From Cellvibrio sp. UBA7671 (GTDB taxonomy: Bacteria > Pseudomonadota > Gammaproteobacteria > Pseudomonadales > Cellvibrionaceae), in the NCBI GenBank assembly GCA_002483145.1, contig DLHJ01000012.1, positions 1 through 64,000 of the forward strand: 64,000 nt of DNA, in the 5' to 3' direction. The notes under the pieces are model-generated. The model was not told the origin of the DNA. It ran no database searches and saw only the letters and a program-made list of their open reading frames with translations. Shown here piece after piece: positions 53,239 to 62,221 of this stretch. A program made the position numbers and the translations under genes. Numbering within the stretch: the stretch's first letter is position 1; each line of letters opens with the position of its first letter.

Positions 53239-56200
53239 ATGTCTGGAAGTTTCTCGCGCATTTTCCTGAGTAGCTTATTAAGTCTTGCACTGGTCGCCTG
53301 TGGCGGTGGTGGCGGCGGCGGGGGATCTAAACCCACTCCACCGGTAGACACTGACGGCGACGGCTATGCCGATACCCGCGATGCGTTCCCCAGTGACCCT
53401 AAAGAGTGGCTGGACACCGATAAAGACGGTGTAGGCGACAATGGCGATGCCTTTCCTAATGACGCGACTGAAACCAAAGACACTGACAAGGACGGCGTTG
53501 GCGACAACAAAGATGCGTTCCCGAGTGACGCCAGCGAAACCGTGGATACCGATAAAGACGGAAAGGGCGACAATGCCGATCCCGATCCTCTGGGGCAGGC
53601 TATCCCAGCCTGGCCGACGCATCAGGGTAACAGTCACCACAACGGGTATGTGGATGTGACCCTTGCCCCAGCCAACTTCAAAACGCGCTGGGAAAAGCCA
53701 ATAGAATTGGCGAGCCTCAACCAGGGCGCTGCTGGCGATGGTTATATCTTCTTCAATAATGCCGGCCAACTCTATGCTGTGGATGCACGCACAGGGACTA
53801 CCCTGTGGACGCAATCCATTGCGGGCACACACAATTTTAGTGTGTACAACCCGCCCGCTTACGCCGACGGGATTGTCTATGTGCAAACCGGCGGCCATGC
53901 CGATGCGTTTCTATGGGCATTTAATAGTGCTGATGGCCGCTTGTTATTCAAGACCCAGTTGGAAGACCAGTGGAGCAATCACTATGCGCCGACCGTTGTG
54001 GACAATATTGTCTATATCGGCGGTGGTTACTATGGTGGTATGTACGCTATAGACGCTAAAACCGGCGCGCAAAAATGGTGGCAAACCCTTAACCAAACCG
54101 ATCAGTTTACACCCGCTGTCAGCGGTGACTATGCCATCGCCTACACCAGCGGTTATTCACCCCGATTGACCGTCGCCAACAAAACCTCAGGCAATGTGGC
54201 GTTTGAAATTGACGACCCGGATGCCCAACACTGGGGCGGAGGCATGAACTTGGCGCCGGTAGTCGCGGGCGACCTGGTACTTGCCAACCATGCCGGCCGG
54301 GTAGTGGCGTTTAATCTGGCCAGTAAAACCCGTGTCTGGCAGATGAAAGCGGAATTTAGCGGCGATCCTGTCATCAGGGGCGAGCATTTTTATATCGTCA
54401 ATAATACCGCCATTGAAGTGCGCAAACTGAGCGACGGCAGTCTGGTATCCAGCATCCCGGGCGCGGCTACCTTTACCAGTAACCTGGTACTCACCAACAA
54501 CCTGTTGTTTGTCAGCGATAACCAGAATACCTACGCTTATCAAGTGGATAGCGGCGCTCTGGCCTGGACCCTCAACGGTGTCAAAGGCAAGCTGCTGGCA
54601 GCAGAAGGTGCACTGGTTGTATTTGGCAGCACGGGCATTGTCACGCTCGATCTGGAGGGTGACATAGATATCGACGGCCTGCCCGACTGGTGGGAAAAGC
54701 GCCTTAAAAAGAACGTCAATGCCACCGGCGATAGTGACAATGACGGCTTGACCGGCCTGCAGGAATTCGCGCTCATGACTAATCCCAATCTAGCGGATAC
54801 CGATAGCGACGGCCTGACCGATGGCGAAGAAGTCACCGCCAAGAGCGCCCCATTAATTGCCGATAGCGACGCTGACGGCCTACTCGATGGCGCGGAAGTA
54901 AAAACCCACAATAGCGCCCCCGATAAGGCCGATTCGGATGAGGATGGCCTCACCGATGGCGAAGAGGTAGCGGCCGGACTCAACCCGACCAACAGTGCTG
55001 ACGCCCTGCAAGACAGCGATGGCGATGGCTACTCTAACCTCCATGAAGTGCACGCCAACACCAGTATCAGCGATGCCAACCAACGGCCCGAGATAGCTAA
55101 CTGGTCCATGCCCGGCGGCACCAGCATGGGCAACAATTACATTCCCCTGCTGTTAGACGAGAGTAAATTCAGCGAGCGCTGGAGTAAAACCAGCCCGGTT
55201 TCACTGGCCACTGCGCCTGTCGCCACCAGCCAGCGTTTGGTGGCGCGCATCAACAACCAGTATCAATTGTGGGATACCGGCACAGGGCAAGAAACCGGGA
55301 CCACCGCCATCACCAATAATGGCCTCTCGCTACCCGCTAGCAGCGGCGACAAGCTGGTTTTCTTATCCCAGAGCACCAATAGCGGTACCAACCTCCAGGT
55401 ATTTAATGCCAACTCGGGCGCCAGCCTGCTTAACAAAGAACTTAGCTCGGCCGGGTATCTCTCAGTCAACCAACCACTGGTGCGTGGCAATACACTCTAT
55501 TTGGCCAATTCCAGCCGCAGCTTTAAGGCCTACAACCTGGATACTGGCGATCTGCTCTGGACCAGCGGTTTAAGCAACGGCTTTTTCGCTACCGACTGGC
55601 GCCCTCTGGTATCGGCTAAACATCTGGTGGGGCTGAGCAGCAATACCCTGGTGGTTTACTCCGCACAGGACGGCACCCTGCTCAGAAACATCAGCCTGCC
55701 CGCTAATAGCTATTTGCAGACCACAGTGCTCGGCAGCCGCGACAATATCCTGATGCAACTGGGCGGCACCCAGTTGGCCAGCGTCAGCCTCACCGATGGT
55801 AGCAATCAGTGGAGCAACAGCAGCTGCAACAGCGCCAAACTCGCGCTGGGCAATGGCAAAGTCTATGCCCTGACCGAGCAAAAACTCTGTGTGCTCGACG
55901 AGCAAACCGGCCGCTTGCTGTGGGAAATGCCCGTCAGCAACAGCTGGCAGGGGTCCAACCCGGTACTGACCGCCAACCATCTCTTTTACTCGGATAGCGC
56001 CACTACCTATGCCATCGACCTGCGCACCCGGCAGGTAATCTGGTCGATTAACAAACCCGCCCGTTATCTGGCGATGGACGACCATGGCACCCTGTTTATT
56101 CAGGATACTTTTGCGCTTACCGCCATCGACACGCTGGGCGATACCGATGCCGATGGCATTTTGCAGTGGTGGGAGCGCCGCTACGGTGGCAACCTGCAAG

Positions 56201-59200
56201 CCAATGCTGATGAAGATGCCGACGGCCTGACCAATCTGGATGAATTTACGGCCAAAACCAGCCCGCTGCTGGCCGATACCGACGGCGACGGTCTCAACGA
56301 CGGACTGGAGGTTAACACCCATCAAACCAGCCCCATAAATAGCGACACGGATAACGACGGGCTGAGCGACAGCATCGAGGTAAACACCCATGCAACCAAC
56401 CCGCGTCTGGGCGATAGCGACAGCGATGGTATGGACGATAGCCTGGAACTGGACTTTGGCTTGAACCCGAATGCCAACGACGCTGCTGCCGATGCCGATA
56501 GCGATGGCTTCAACAACCGCGATGAAATCTACGCCGGCACGCTGCCCAATAGCGCCGCCAGCAAACCAACACCGACGGATTGGGTGCCACGCCAGGGTAA
56601 CGCAGCCCACAACGCCTTCCAGCCCTATAGTGTCAACGCCGCCAACTTCAACCTGCGCTGGAGCAAAAGCTTCAACCAATACCTGAAACCCATGGCCACG
56701 GGTAGCAAAAGCGCATTCCTGATTTATGGCGATAAAAACCTGGTATCGCTCAACGCTATCGACGGCAGCAGCCAGTGGCAACAAAACCTGGGGGATAACA
56801 ACCGCGCCCCGGGGGTAGCCTATATGGATGAGAAGGTGATCCTCAGCACTAATGCGCCTAACGCCCTGCAAGCATTCGCGGCGGATACAGGAGCTTCCCT
56901 GTTCAGCGCCAGCTTCAGCAGTTACAACTCGGCGGATTACACCCCCAGCCTGTTCGGCAATCGCGCATACACCAGTCTGGGCTATAGCAGCGGCATAGTC
57001 GCCAAAGACCTGGCTAGCGGCGCCACCCTCTGGAGCACCGCCAATCTGCAAAGTACGCGCGATATTGCGGTCAACAACGCCTATGTGTTTGCGGTGAGCA
57101 ACCGCAGCCTGGTGGCCCTGGATCGCGCCACTGGCAGTGAGGAGTTCAGGATCGATATCCAAGGCACCAGCGCTGAACACCCGGTATTGGGCACCCGCAA
57201 CAACTTGTTGTTGGAGGAGCCGGCTGCATCCGGCCAATTATTGGTCAACTACAGTATTGCCAAGCGCAGCCAGACCTGGAGTAAGTTCACCGGGCAGATT
57301 GCCGGGCATCCAGTCGCGGGCAATGGGCGCGTCTATTTCATCAACAACGGCCAGTTGCAAAGCCTCAGCGAACTAAACGGCGAGCTGCTCTGGAGCTGGC
57401 AGCCCACCAACCAATACCTGAATAGCAATATTCTGGTCACGTACAGCCATGTCTTTGTCAGCAGCGAGTCAAAAACCTATGCGCTCTCTGCCACTAATGG
57501 CGAATTGCTCTGGACTTACGATGCCGGCGGACAACTCGCATTAGGCGCCGACGGTGCCCTTTATATCCAGGGCAGCATCACGCTGACGGCAATTAACCTG
57601 GAAGGGGATTCTGACGGGGATGCTATGCCCGACTGGTGGGAGCGCCATTACAACCTCAATCCTGCCAGCAGTAGCGACACCAATCTCGACAAGGACGGCG
57701 ACGGCTTGACCAACCTGCAGGAATTCAACCGCAAGACCTACGCGGATGACACTGACTCGGATAACGACCAGTTGTCTGATTCGGCCGAGATTGGAACCCA
57801 TAATACGGATCCTCTCGCAAGCGATTCAGATAACGACGGCATGCCCGACGGCTGGGAAGTGGCCAATAGCTTAAATCCGCGCAGCGCCGCTGACCGGGAC
57901 ATAGATAGCGATGGCGATACCGTACCTAACTACTTTGAATATGCCCAGGAGACTAATCCGAATAACGCCTTGTCACTGCCAGCCTTCTTCAGCCCCGGCC
58001 AGTTTTCGTTTGAAGACAGCCAACTGCCCAGCGGTTGGAGCCTATCTAATGAAACAACAGATGTGAGTATCAGCCTAGGGGTTGCCAGCCATGGCACTAA
58101 GGCCCTGCAAGCGCGCAATTTTGCCAATATCCAGTTCACTGGCTTTTTTGCCGCCAGCGACCTGTCGCTCGACATCAGATACGGCTGTAGCGGCAGCACC
58201 GGGGTTGAGGTTTACATCGACGGCTCTCTGCAAGCCCGGGTGCAGTCTACCGGTGAGTGGTCAACACTGAAGACCCTGATACCACTGGGACAACACACGG
58301 TCTCTATCCGTACCAATAGCTACAACTGCTCCGTGTATCTGGACAATGTTGTGATAGCGGCCGCCAAAACCAACGCAGAGATGGGTGTACAGTTTGCCAG
58401 CACCAGTAACAACAATATCCAGTTCTACGATATCAAGGGCACACTGAAGCGCGAGTTATTGGCGCGCCTGCCGGACACCAATAGCAGCCTGCGGGGCATT
58501 GCAACCATCGGTAACGACTATCTGGTCGTTGCCTTTGGCAGCAACCCAACACATTTAGGGCTGCTCAATCTGGCCACCTTTGATTGGCGTTATGTTGACG
58601 GGCTGGAGGCATTCAATAGCATTTACTCCTACGGTAATTACGCGCTGGCCGCCACCGGATCGGTCGTCTACCTGGCCTCTGTGGATCCATTTAACCCCAT
58701 CAATAAGATTGCCAGAGTGGACCTGTTGACCGGCGCAGTGGATTATTTCGGCGCCCACACGTATAACTCAATCGCCCTCGACAGCCAGGGATTTATTTAC
58801 GCCCATGCGAATTACACCGGCGTAGTTTACAAATATGATCCAGTCACGCTGGCATTGGTAAGTGAAATCTATGTTGCCAGAGCCAACCAAATCATGATTG
58901 ATCAGCTCGACCGCTTGGTGGTGTTCGCAGACAACAATGAGATCCTTCGCTATAACGCACAACGCTTGGTTGAGGCGCGTCTCGAATTACCCGCGACTAT
59001 CTACTCGATGAGCACCAACAGCCGCGGTGATTTGTTCCTCAACACCCAAAACAACACGCTGTTGCATTACAGCCCGGATTGGCAGCGGGTGAAAAGTCTC
59101 GCGATTACCGCGAACTACATGGCCGGCTTCCCACAAGCGGATAGCGATAGCGACCAGATTCCCGATTGGTGGGAACAGGCCTATGGCCTTGCGGCTAACA

Positions 59201-59922
59201 ACGCAAGCGATGCCAGCAGCGATACTGATAGCGATGGGCTGACAGCACTGGAAGAATTCAATGCCGATACCAACCCTGCCAACCCCGATACTGACGGCGA
59301 CCTGCTCAACGATGGTGACGAAGTGGAGGACTATGCCACCGATCCCAATAAACAGGACAGCGATGGCGACGGACTAAGCGATGCCGAAGAACTACTCGAT
59401 CACCAGAGCAACCCGCTCAAAGCAGACAGCGATGACGACCTGATCAATGACTATCTGGAGATAGTCCAGTACCACACCGACCCCATGGACGCCAACAGCA
59501 AACCTGCAGCATTAAGTAATTTTGTTGAATCCTTTGAGTCAGGAAGTAGTGGCTGGATACAGCCAACCGGCGGAGCCGATGCGGGTTGGTCAGTCGTCAG
59601 CAGCGCGGCATCCCTAGGGAGCAAAAGTTTACGCGCGGGCGCGATCGGCGAGAACCAAACTGCCGAAGTGGAGTGGACTGCCGTTTACACTGCATCAACA
59701 CTGAGTTTCGATGCGCGAGTGTCAGCAGAATATTGTTGCGATTATCTGCTCGTGTATCTGGACGATGTAGCAATGCTCGATATACGCACCAATGAAAGCT
59801 GGCAAACCCATCAAGTGAACATTCCCGCCGGAGTTCATACACTGCGCTTTGTATACCGCAAAGATGGCAGCGGTATCTCCGGCGAAGACAGCGCCTGGAT
59901 CGATAATATCCGCGTAGACTAA
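53239..59922 (+). CDS. Giant modular lipoprotein: PQQ-type beta-propellers and thrombospondin type 3 repeats
   Basis: A 2227-aa cell-surface lipoprotein. The ATG at 53239 has AAGGGG upstream and starts a signal peptide with lipobox LVAC followed by a poly-Gly run; the frame is open further upstream without support. An N-terminal block of calcium-binding TSP3 repeats (DTDxDGxxD) is followed by three tandem units of about 1.48 kb (starting at 53611, 55102 and 56581). Each unit has a PQQ-like propeller opening with a W..P.GN..HN-like and ANF..RW pattern, then TSP3 repeats with a WWE(R/K) segment. A jelly-roll domain (57990-58370), a fourth propeller (58380-59140), more TSP3 repeats and a C-terminal jelly-roll (59520-59919) complete it. 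No catalytic site is seen; adhesion or glycan binding is the likely role. Confidence 0.88.
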   Translation: MSGSFSRIFLSSLLSLALVACGGGGGGGGSKPTPPVDTDGDGYADTRDAFPSDPKEWLDTDKDGVGDNGDAFPNDATETKDTDKDGVGDNKDAFPSDASETVDTDKDGKGDNADPDPLGQAIPAWPTHQGNSHHNGYVDVTLAPANFKTRWEKPIELASLNQGAAGDGYIFFNNAGQLYAVDARTGTTLWTQSIAGTHNFSVYNPPAYADGIVYVQTGGHADAFLWAFNSADGRLLFKTQLEDQWSNHYAPTVVDNIVYIGGGYYGGMYAIDAKTGAQKWWQTLNQTDQFTPAVSGDYAIAYTSGYSPRLTVANKTSGNVAFEIDDPDAQHWGGGMNLAPVVAGDLVLANHAGRVVAFNLASKTRVWQMKAEFSGDPVIRGEHFYIVNNTAIEVRKLSDGSLVSSIPGAATFTSNLVLTNNLLFVSDNQNTYAYQVDSGALAWTLNGVKGKLLAAEGALVVFGSTGIVTLDLEGDIDIDGLPDWWEKRLKKNVNATGDSDNDGLTGLQEFALMTNPNLADTDSDGLTDGEEVTAKSAPLIADSDADGLLDGAEVKTHNSAPDKADSDEDGLTDGEEVAAGLNPTNSADALQDSDGDGYSNLHEVHANTSISDANQRPEIANWSMPGGTSMGNNYIPLLLDESKFSERWSKTSPVSLATAPVATSQRLVARINNQYQLWDTGTGQETGTTAITNNGLSLPASSGDKLVFLSQSTNSGTNLQVFNANSGASLLNKELSSAGYLSVNQPLVRGNTLYLANSSRSFKAYNLDTGDLLWTSGLSNGFFATDWRPLVSAKHLVGLSSNTLVVYSAQDGTLLRNISLPANSYLQTTVLGSRDNILMQLGGTQLASVSLTDGSNQWSNSSCNSAKLALGNGKVYALTEQKLCVLDEQTGRLLWEMPVSNSWQGSNPVLTANHLFYSDSATTYAIDLRTRQVIWSINKPARYLAMDDHGTLFIQDTFALTAIDTLGDTDADGILQWWERRYGGNLQANADEDADGLTNLDEFTAKTSPLLADTDGDGLNDGLEVNTHQTSPINSDTDNDGLSDSIEVNTHATNPRLGDSDSDGMDDSLELDFGLNPNANDAAADADSDGFNNRDEIYAGTLPNSAASKPTPTDWVPRQGNAAHNAFQPYSVNAANFNLRWSKSFNQYLKPMATGSKSAFLIYGDKNLVSLNAIDGSSQWQQNLGDNNRAPGVAYMDEKVILSTNAPNALQAFAADTGASLFSASFSSYNSADYTPSLFGNRAYTSLGYSSGIVAKDLASGATLWSTANLQSTRDIAVNNAYVFAVSNRSLVALDRATGSEEFRIDIQGTSAEHPVLGTRNNLLLEEPAASGQLLVNYSIAKRSQTWSKFTGQIAGHPVAGNGRVYFINNGQLQSLSELNGELLWSWQPTNQYLNSNILVTYSHVFVSSESKTYALSATNGELLWTYDAGGQLALGADGALYIQGSITLTAINLEGDSDGDAMPDWWERHYNLNPASSSDTNLDKDGDGLTNLQEFNRKTYADDTDSDNDQLSDSAEIGTHNTDPLASDSDNDGMPDGWEVANSLNPRSAADRDIDSDGDTVPNYFEYAQETNPNNALSLPAFFSPGQFSFEDSQLPSGWSLSNETTDVSISLGVASHGTKALQARNFANIQFTGFFAASDLSLDIRYGCSGSTGVEVYIDGSLQARVQSTGEWSTLKTLIPLGQHTVSIRTNSYNCSVYLDNVVIAAAKTNAEMGVQFASTSNNNIQFYDIKGTLKRELLARLPDTNSSLRGIATIGNDYLVVAFGSNPTHLGLLNLATFDWRYVDGLEAFNSIYSYGNYALAATGSVVYLASVDPFNPINKIARVDLLTGAVDYFGAHTYNSIALDSQGFIYAHANYTGVVYKYDPVTLALVSEIYVARANQIMIDQLDRLVVFADNNEILRYNAQRLVEARLELPATIYSMSTNSRGDLFLNTQNNTLLHYSPDWQRVKSLAITANYMAGFPQADSDSDQIPDWWEQAYGLAANNASDASSDTDSDGLTALEEFNADTNPANPDTDGDLLNDGDEVEDYATDPNKQDSDGDGLSDAEELLDHQSNPLKADSDDDLINDYLEIVQYHTDPMDANSKPAALSNFVESFESGSSGWIQPTGGADAGWSVVSSAASLGSKSLRAGAIGENQTAEVEWTAVYTASTLSFDARVSAEYCCDYLLVYLDDVAMLDIRTNESWQTHQVNIPAGVHTLRFVYRKDGSGISGEDSAWIDNIRVD

Positions 59923-60013
59923 TCACGCACCGCGCGACCCATGTTTCCGATCCACTGGGCATCCCTAACAAGGGTTTTTATAAAAGATAAATAGTTTATT
60001 TTTTTTGAAAAAT

Positions 60014-60044
60014 AAAAAACCGATCCCACAAGGATCGGTTTTTT
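60014..60044. terminator. Rho-independent terminator
   Basis: AAAAAACCGATCC pairs with GGATCGGTTTTTT around a CACAA loop, 91 bp after the giant gene. Confidence 0.92.
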
Positions 60045-60160
60045 TGTTTTAGAGGTAGGAATAATAAAGCAGTGATAAATCAAACATAAAAATAGGTTGC
60101 GTTTGTAAATAATACATCGCCGTATTGTTGTGATCACCCAAGATCAGGCACAGCCGCAGG

Positions 60161-60204
60161 TGCTTCGCGAAGCAGGTTTTTTTTACCGCAGTCGCTTGTT
60201 ATAC
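60161..60204 (-). repeat. Partial attC site of cassette 3
   Basis: On the minus strand R'' is GTATAAC (60198-60204), followed by AAGCGACTG, identical to the attC of cassette 2. A 14-bp palindrome TGCTTCGCGAAGCA (60161-60174) follows. No R' box GTTRRRY could be found further left, so the array end is degraded. Confidence 0.65.
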
Positions 60205-60216
60205 ATTTTTTTGGAA

Positions 60217-60660
60217 TTACTTAATATAGGGTTTGGCGAAAGTAAATGCATGTTCAGTTGGTCCGTGTTCCTCAAGATGGAGCAGTCTTGCCTCACCCTC
60301 TCTAACAGTAGGTATATGCCCAACAGGAACATGCCAAAGAACTTGATGAGGTGTATTCATTTTATGAAACCATTCATTCTTGCCACGAATTAATTCTACA
60401 TGAACAGACTTATAAACGTAATTTCTTAAAGCCTCAATATTCTCCCAAACGCTCATATTCAATATAAGACTTGGGTCATCAAATATTTTAAATGACGTAG
60501 CGTCACCTTCTTCAGTTTGTAACCGCCAGACAAACCCAAGCGAATCATCTGCTAACGCATTAATTTCATTCAAACGATCAACGAATCCCTTCATAACAAT
60601 AGAGGTAAGTTCATCTTTAGCTTTTGCAATATTGAGCTGAGCTAAGTGAAAATGAGACAT
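60217..60660 (-). CDS. DUF3291 protein (integron cassette 3)
   Basis: A 147-aa protein with DUF3291 features: FHLAQLNIAKAKDEL at the N-terminus, then FVWRLQTEEGDATS, LILNMSVWEN and YKSVHVELIRGKNEWF. It is a ferredoxin-like fold of the monooxygenase/dimeric barrel group, function unknown. It lies entirely within a cassette, with its stop 12 bp before the R'' box. Confidence 0.85.
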   Translation of the reverse strand: MSHFHLAQLNIAKAKDELTSIVMKGFVDRLNEINALADDSLGFVWRLQTEEGDATSFKIFDDPSLILNMSVWENIEALRNYVYKSVHVELIRGKNEWFHKMNTPHQVLWHVPVGHIPTVREGEARLLHLEEHGPTEHAFTFAKPYIK

Positions 60661-60705
60661 AATTAGATTTTCCCTAAATTGATATTAAATGCTGCGGAAA
60701 GATTT

Positions 60706-60764
60706 GTATAACGTTAAGATTTGCGGCGCAGGTATTGATTTTTTAACACAGTCGCTTGTTAGAC
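60706..60764 (-). repeat. attC site of cassette 2 (59 bp)
   Basis: Minus-strand R'' GTCTAAC (60758-60764) fits RYYYAAC. R' GTTATAC (60706-60712) is one base off GTTRRRY. The stop codon TAA of the cassette gene lies in R'', a usual economy. The inner AAGCGACTG is shared with the cassette 3 site. Confidence 0.8.
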
Positions 60765-61430
60765 TTTGGATGCCTCAAATATTCTTAATACTTCTTCAGA
60801 GTACTCACTCAAACCTTTTTCAAACCCCTTCATTAACTTATATGCTACTTCAGGATCAATGTCCTTTACTGATATTATAGGCATTTTCAAAGAAGTCAGC
60901 CCTGCACCATGTTGTATATCAAAAGATTTTGCATCAGCATGCCCTATCATCGTATCTCTCGCAGCCAACAATGTATCTTTCAATTTTATAAACTCAGCTC
61001 TATCTGCTTCATTTGAAAATGAAGTTTTAACAATTTCATTAAAATGAGTATTAACAAATTCTTTTGTGTTTTTAGATGCTATGCCATTGTGGCCATAACC
61101 TATATTCAACATTTGACAAAAAAATACCGACATTAACATCATGCAATAGTCTTTAATCAAATAGCACTCAACAAGGGTAGGGAAATTGCTATGATAAAGC
61201 TCTTCATATTCAAGCATGTGGGAGGCATGAAGCATTCCTGCTACATAATTCGATTTTCCTTTTCTAAACTCTTCGAAAGTTGGTTGGCCTTCACGAAGAG
61301 GGGTTTCATAGGATTGTGTTTTAACAGATCTATTAATTTTACACGCTAGTTTCAATAACGAGCAGCACTCATTTGTAGCCGAGCGCCACAATAAAAAACG
61401 ACCTCGTTTCTCCACATCACTACTATCCAT
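60759..61430 (-). CDS. HEPN-like protein (integron cassette 2)
   Basis: A 223-aa helical protein. The segment LLAARDTMIGHADAKSF carries an R-x5-H pattern in the context RD....HAD, as in HEPN domains of toxin and Abi proteins. The ATG at 61430 is chosen: AGGAAAG lies 6 nt upstream and it directly follows the attC of cassette 1. A longer frame starting at 61595 would run through the attC and is rejected. Function is unproven; an RNase-type or defence role is an inference from the motif. Confidence 0.75.
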   Translation of the reverse strand: MDSSDVEKRGRFLLWRSATNECCSLLKLACKINRSVKTQSYETPLREGQPTFEEFRKGKSNYVAGMLHASHMLEYEELYHSNFPTLVECYLIKDYCMMLMSVFFCQMLNIGYGHNGIASKNTKEFVNTHFNEIVKTSFSNEADRAEFIKLKDTLLAARDTMIGHADAKSFDIQHGAGLTSLKMPIISVKDIDPEVAYKLMKGFEKGLSEYSEEVLRIFEASKV

Positions 61431-61448
61431 GAACACTTTCCTATTACA

Positions 61449-61580
61449 GCCTAACGTTGAGCGCAGGGGCGCGTTGTAAGTGGCGCATGTGCGATAAACT
61501 TCGCGCAGCGGTTCGCTAAATGCGCGACTTACAATGCGTCCAGCAAACGAAGTTTGCGATCCTGGCGCGACTTGTTGTGA
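61449..61580 (-). repeat. attC site of cassette 1 (132 bp)
   Basis: Minus-strand R'' TCACAAC (61574-61580), R' GTTAGGC (61449-61455, a perfect GTTRRRY). Inner arms TTGTAAGTCGCGCAT and ATGCGCCACTTACAA pair with one mismatch and give a large cruciform, similar in length to the long Vibrio-type attC sites. Confidence 0.82.
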
Positions 61581-61582
61581 AT

Positions 61583-61957
61583 TTATAGTTGCCACACTAT
61601 TTCATTTCGTAGTTTTTCAACAACTTCTACCTTAGGGCCTGCTACAGCGGCGTAGACAAAGGTGCTTTCACCTACAGATGTGCATTTAATCACAGCCCGA
61701 TTATTACTATAGTTTCCGTATACATAGCTGCCATTTTTTACTATTTGATTAAAACCAAGAGATTCAAGTATTTCTGTACCTTTTTGCGCGCATACTTCAG
61801 TAGAAACTTTAAGAATCTTATGGTCAGACCAGATATGAGGAGTGAACTCCTTCTGAATCGTGCGAACCTCAATCTCTTTCTCTTGATGCGTTTCCTTGGG
61901 TGCATTTGAGGCGCAGCCGCCAAGTAAAATTAAAAAAACAACAGCAACTACTTTCAC
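61583..61957 (-). CDS. Small lipoprotein (integron cassette 1)
   Basis: A 124-aa lipoprotein with signal peptide and lipobox LLGGC. The mature part has two more cysteines (VCAQKG, IKCTS) and a mixed alpha/beta pattern. The start is GTG with GGGGAG upstream. It is the cassette next to attI, so the best expressed in a working integron. Function unknown. Confidence 0.8.
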   Translation of the reverse strand: MKVVAVVFLILLGGCASNAPKETHQEKEIEVRTIQKEFTPHIWSDHKILKVSTEVCAQKGTEILESLGFNQIVKNGSYVYGNYSNNRAVIKCTSVGESTFVYAAVAGPKVEVVEKLRNEIVWQL

Positions 61958-61972
61958 TATTTATTTCTCCCC

Positions 61973-61979
61973 TCATAAC
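61973..61979 (-). other. attI / first cassette junction
   Basis: Minus-strand GTTATGA. Recombination would fall after the G (61979), making the first cassette start TTATGA. This matches the R'' TCACAAC of the same cassette with one mismatch. The rest of attI should lie in 61980-62200, where no further core is obvious. Confidence 0.65.
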
Positions 61980-62197
61980 AGTTTATTAAATTGCACCGAC
62001 TATATAACCCGCAGAAGGATATTCCAACTAATTTGGTGTTCCGCCGTATAATTCCCAAAGTAGACGAACCTACTATCGATTTAACTCATTACAAATCAAC
62101 AACTTAATCATCACTCCAAATTAATTAAGGAGTTATACAGCACAGGCAACCTCAATTAATTGCATATTCAAATTCGGGTAGATACACTGAACAATTA

Positions 62198-62213
62198 CTG
62201 GTTATCCAAACAG
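62198..62213. promoter_or_regulatory. LexA-like (SOS) box before intI
   Basis: CTGG-N8-ACAG, one mismatch from CTGT-N8-ACAG, ending 8 bp upstream of the intI start codon. A LexA box at this place is typical of integron integrase promoters. Confidence 0.6.
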
Positions 62214-62221
62214 GTGCAATT

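Noticed and set aside
55570-57237. 555-codon minus-strand ORF opposite the giant lipoprotein
   Set aside because: Its low-complexity Val/Ile/Gly composition is the antisense image of the Asp-rich TSP3 and propeller repeats; no independent start signal.
60161-60184. TGCTTCGCGAAGCA followed by a T run read as a plus-strand terminator
   Set aside because: It can act as one, but its place next to an R''/L'' box shared with the other attC site makes an attC stem the better explanation.
61431-61595. N-terminal extension of the HEPN-like cassette gene
   Set aside because: The open frame runs through the attC site of the previous cassette; a good ribosome binding site and ATG at 61430 follow it.
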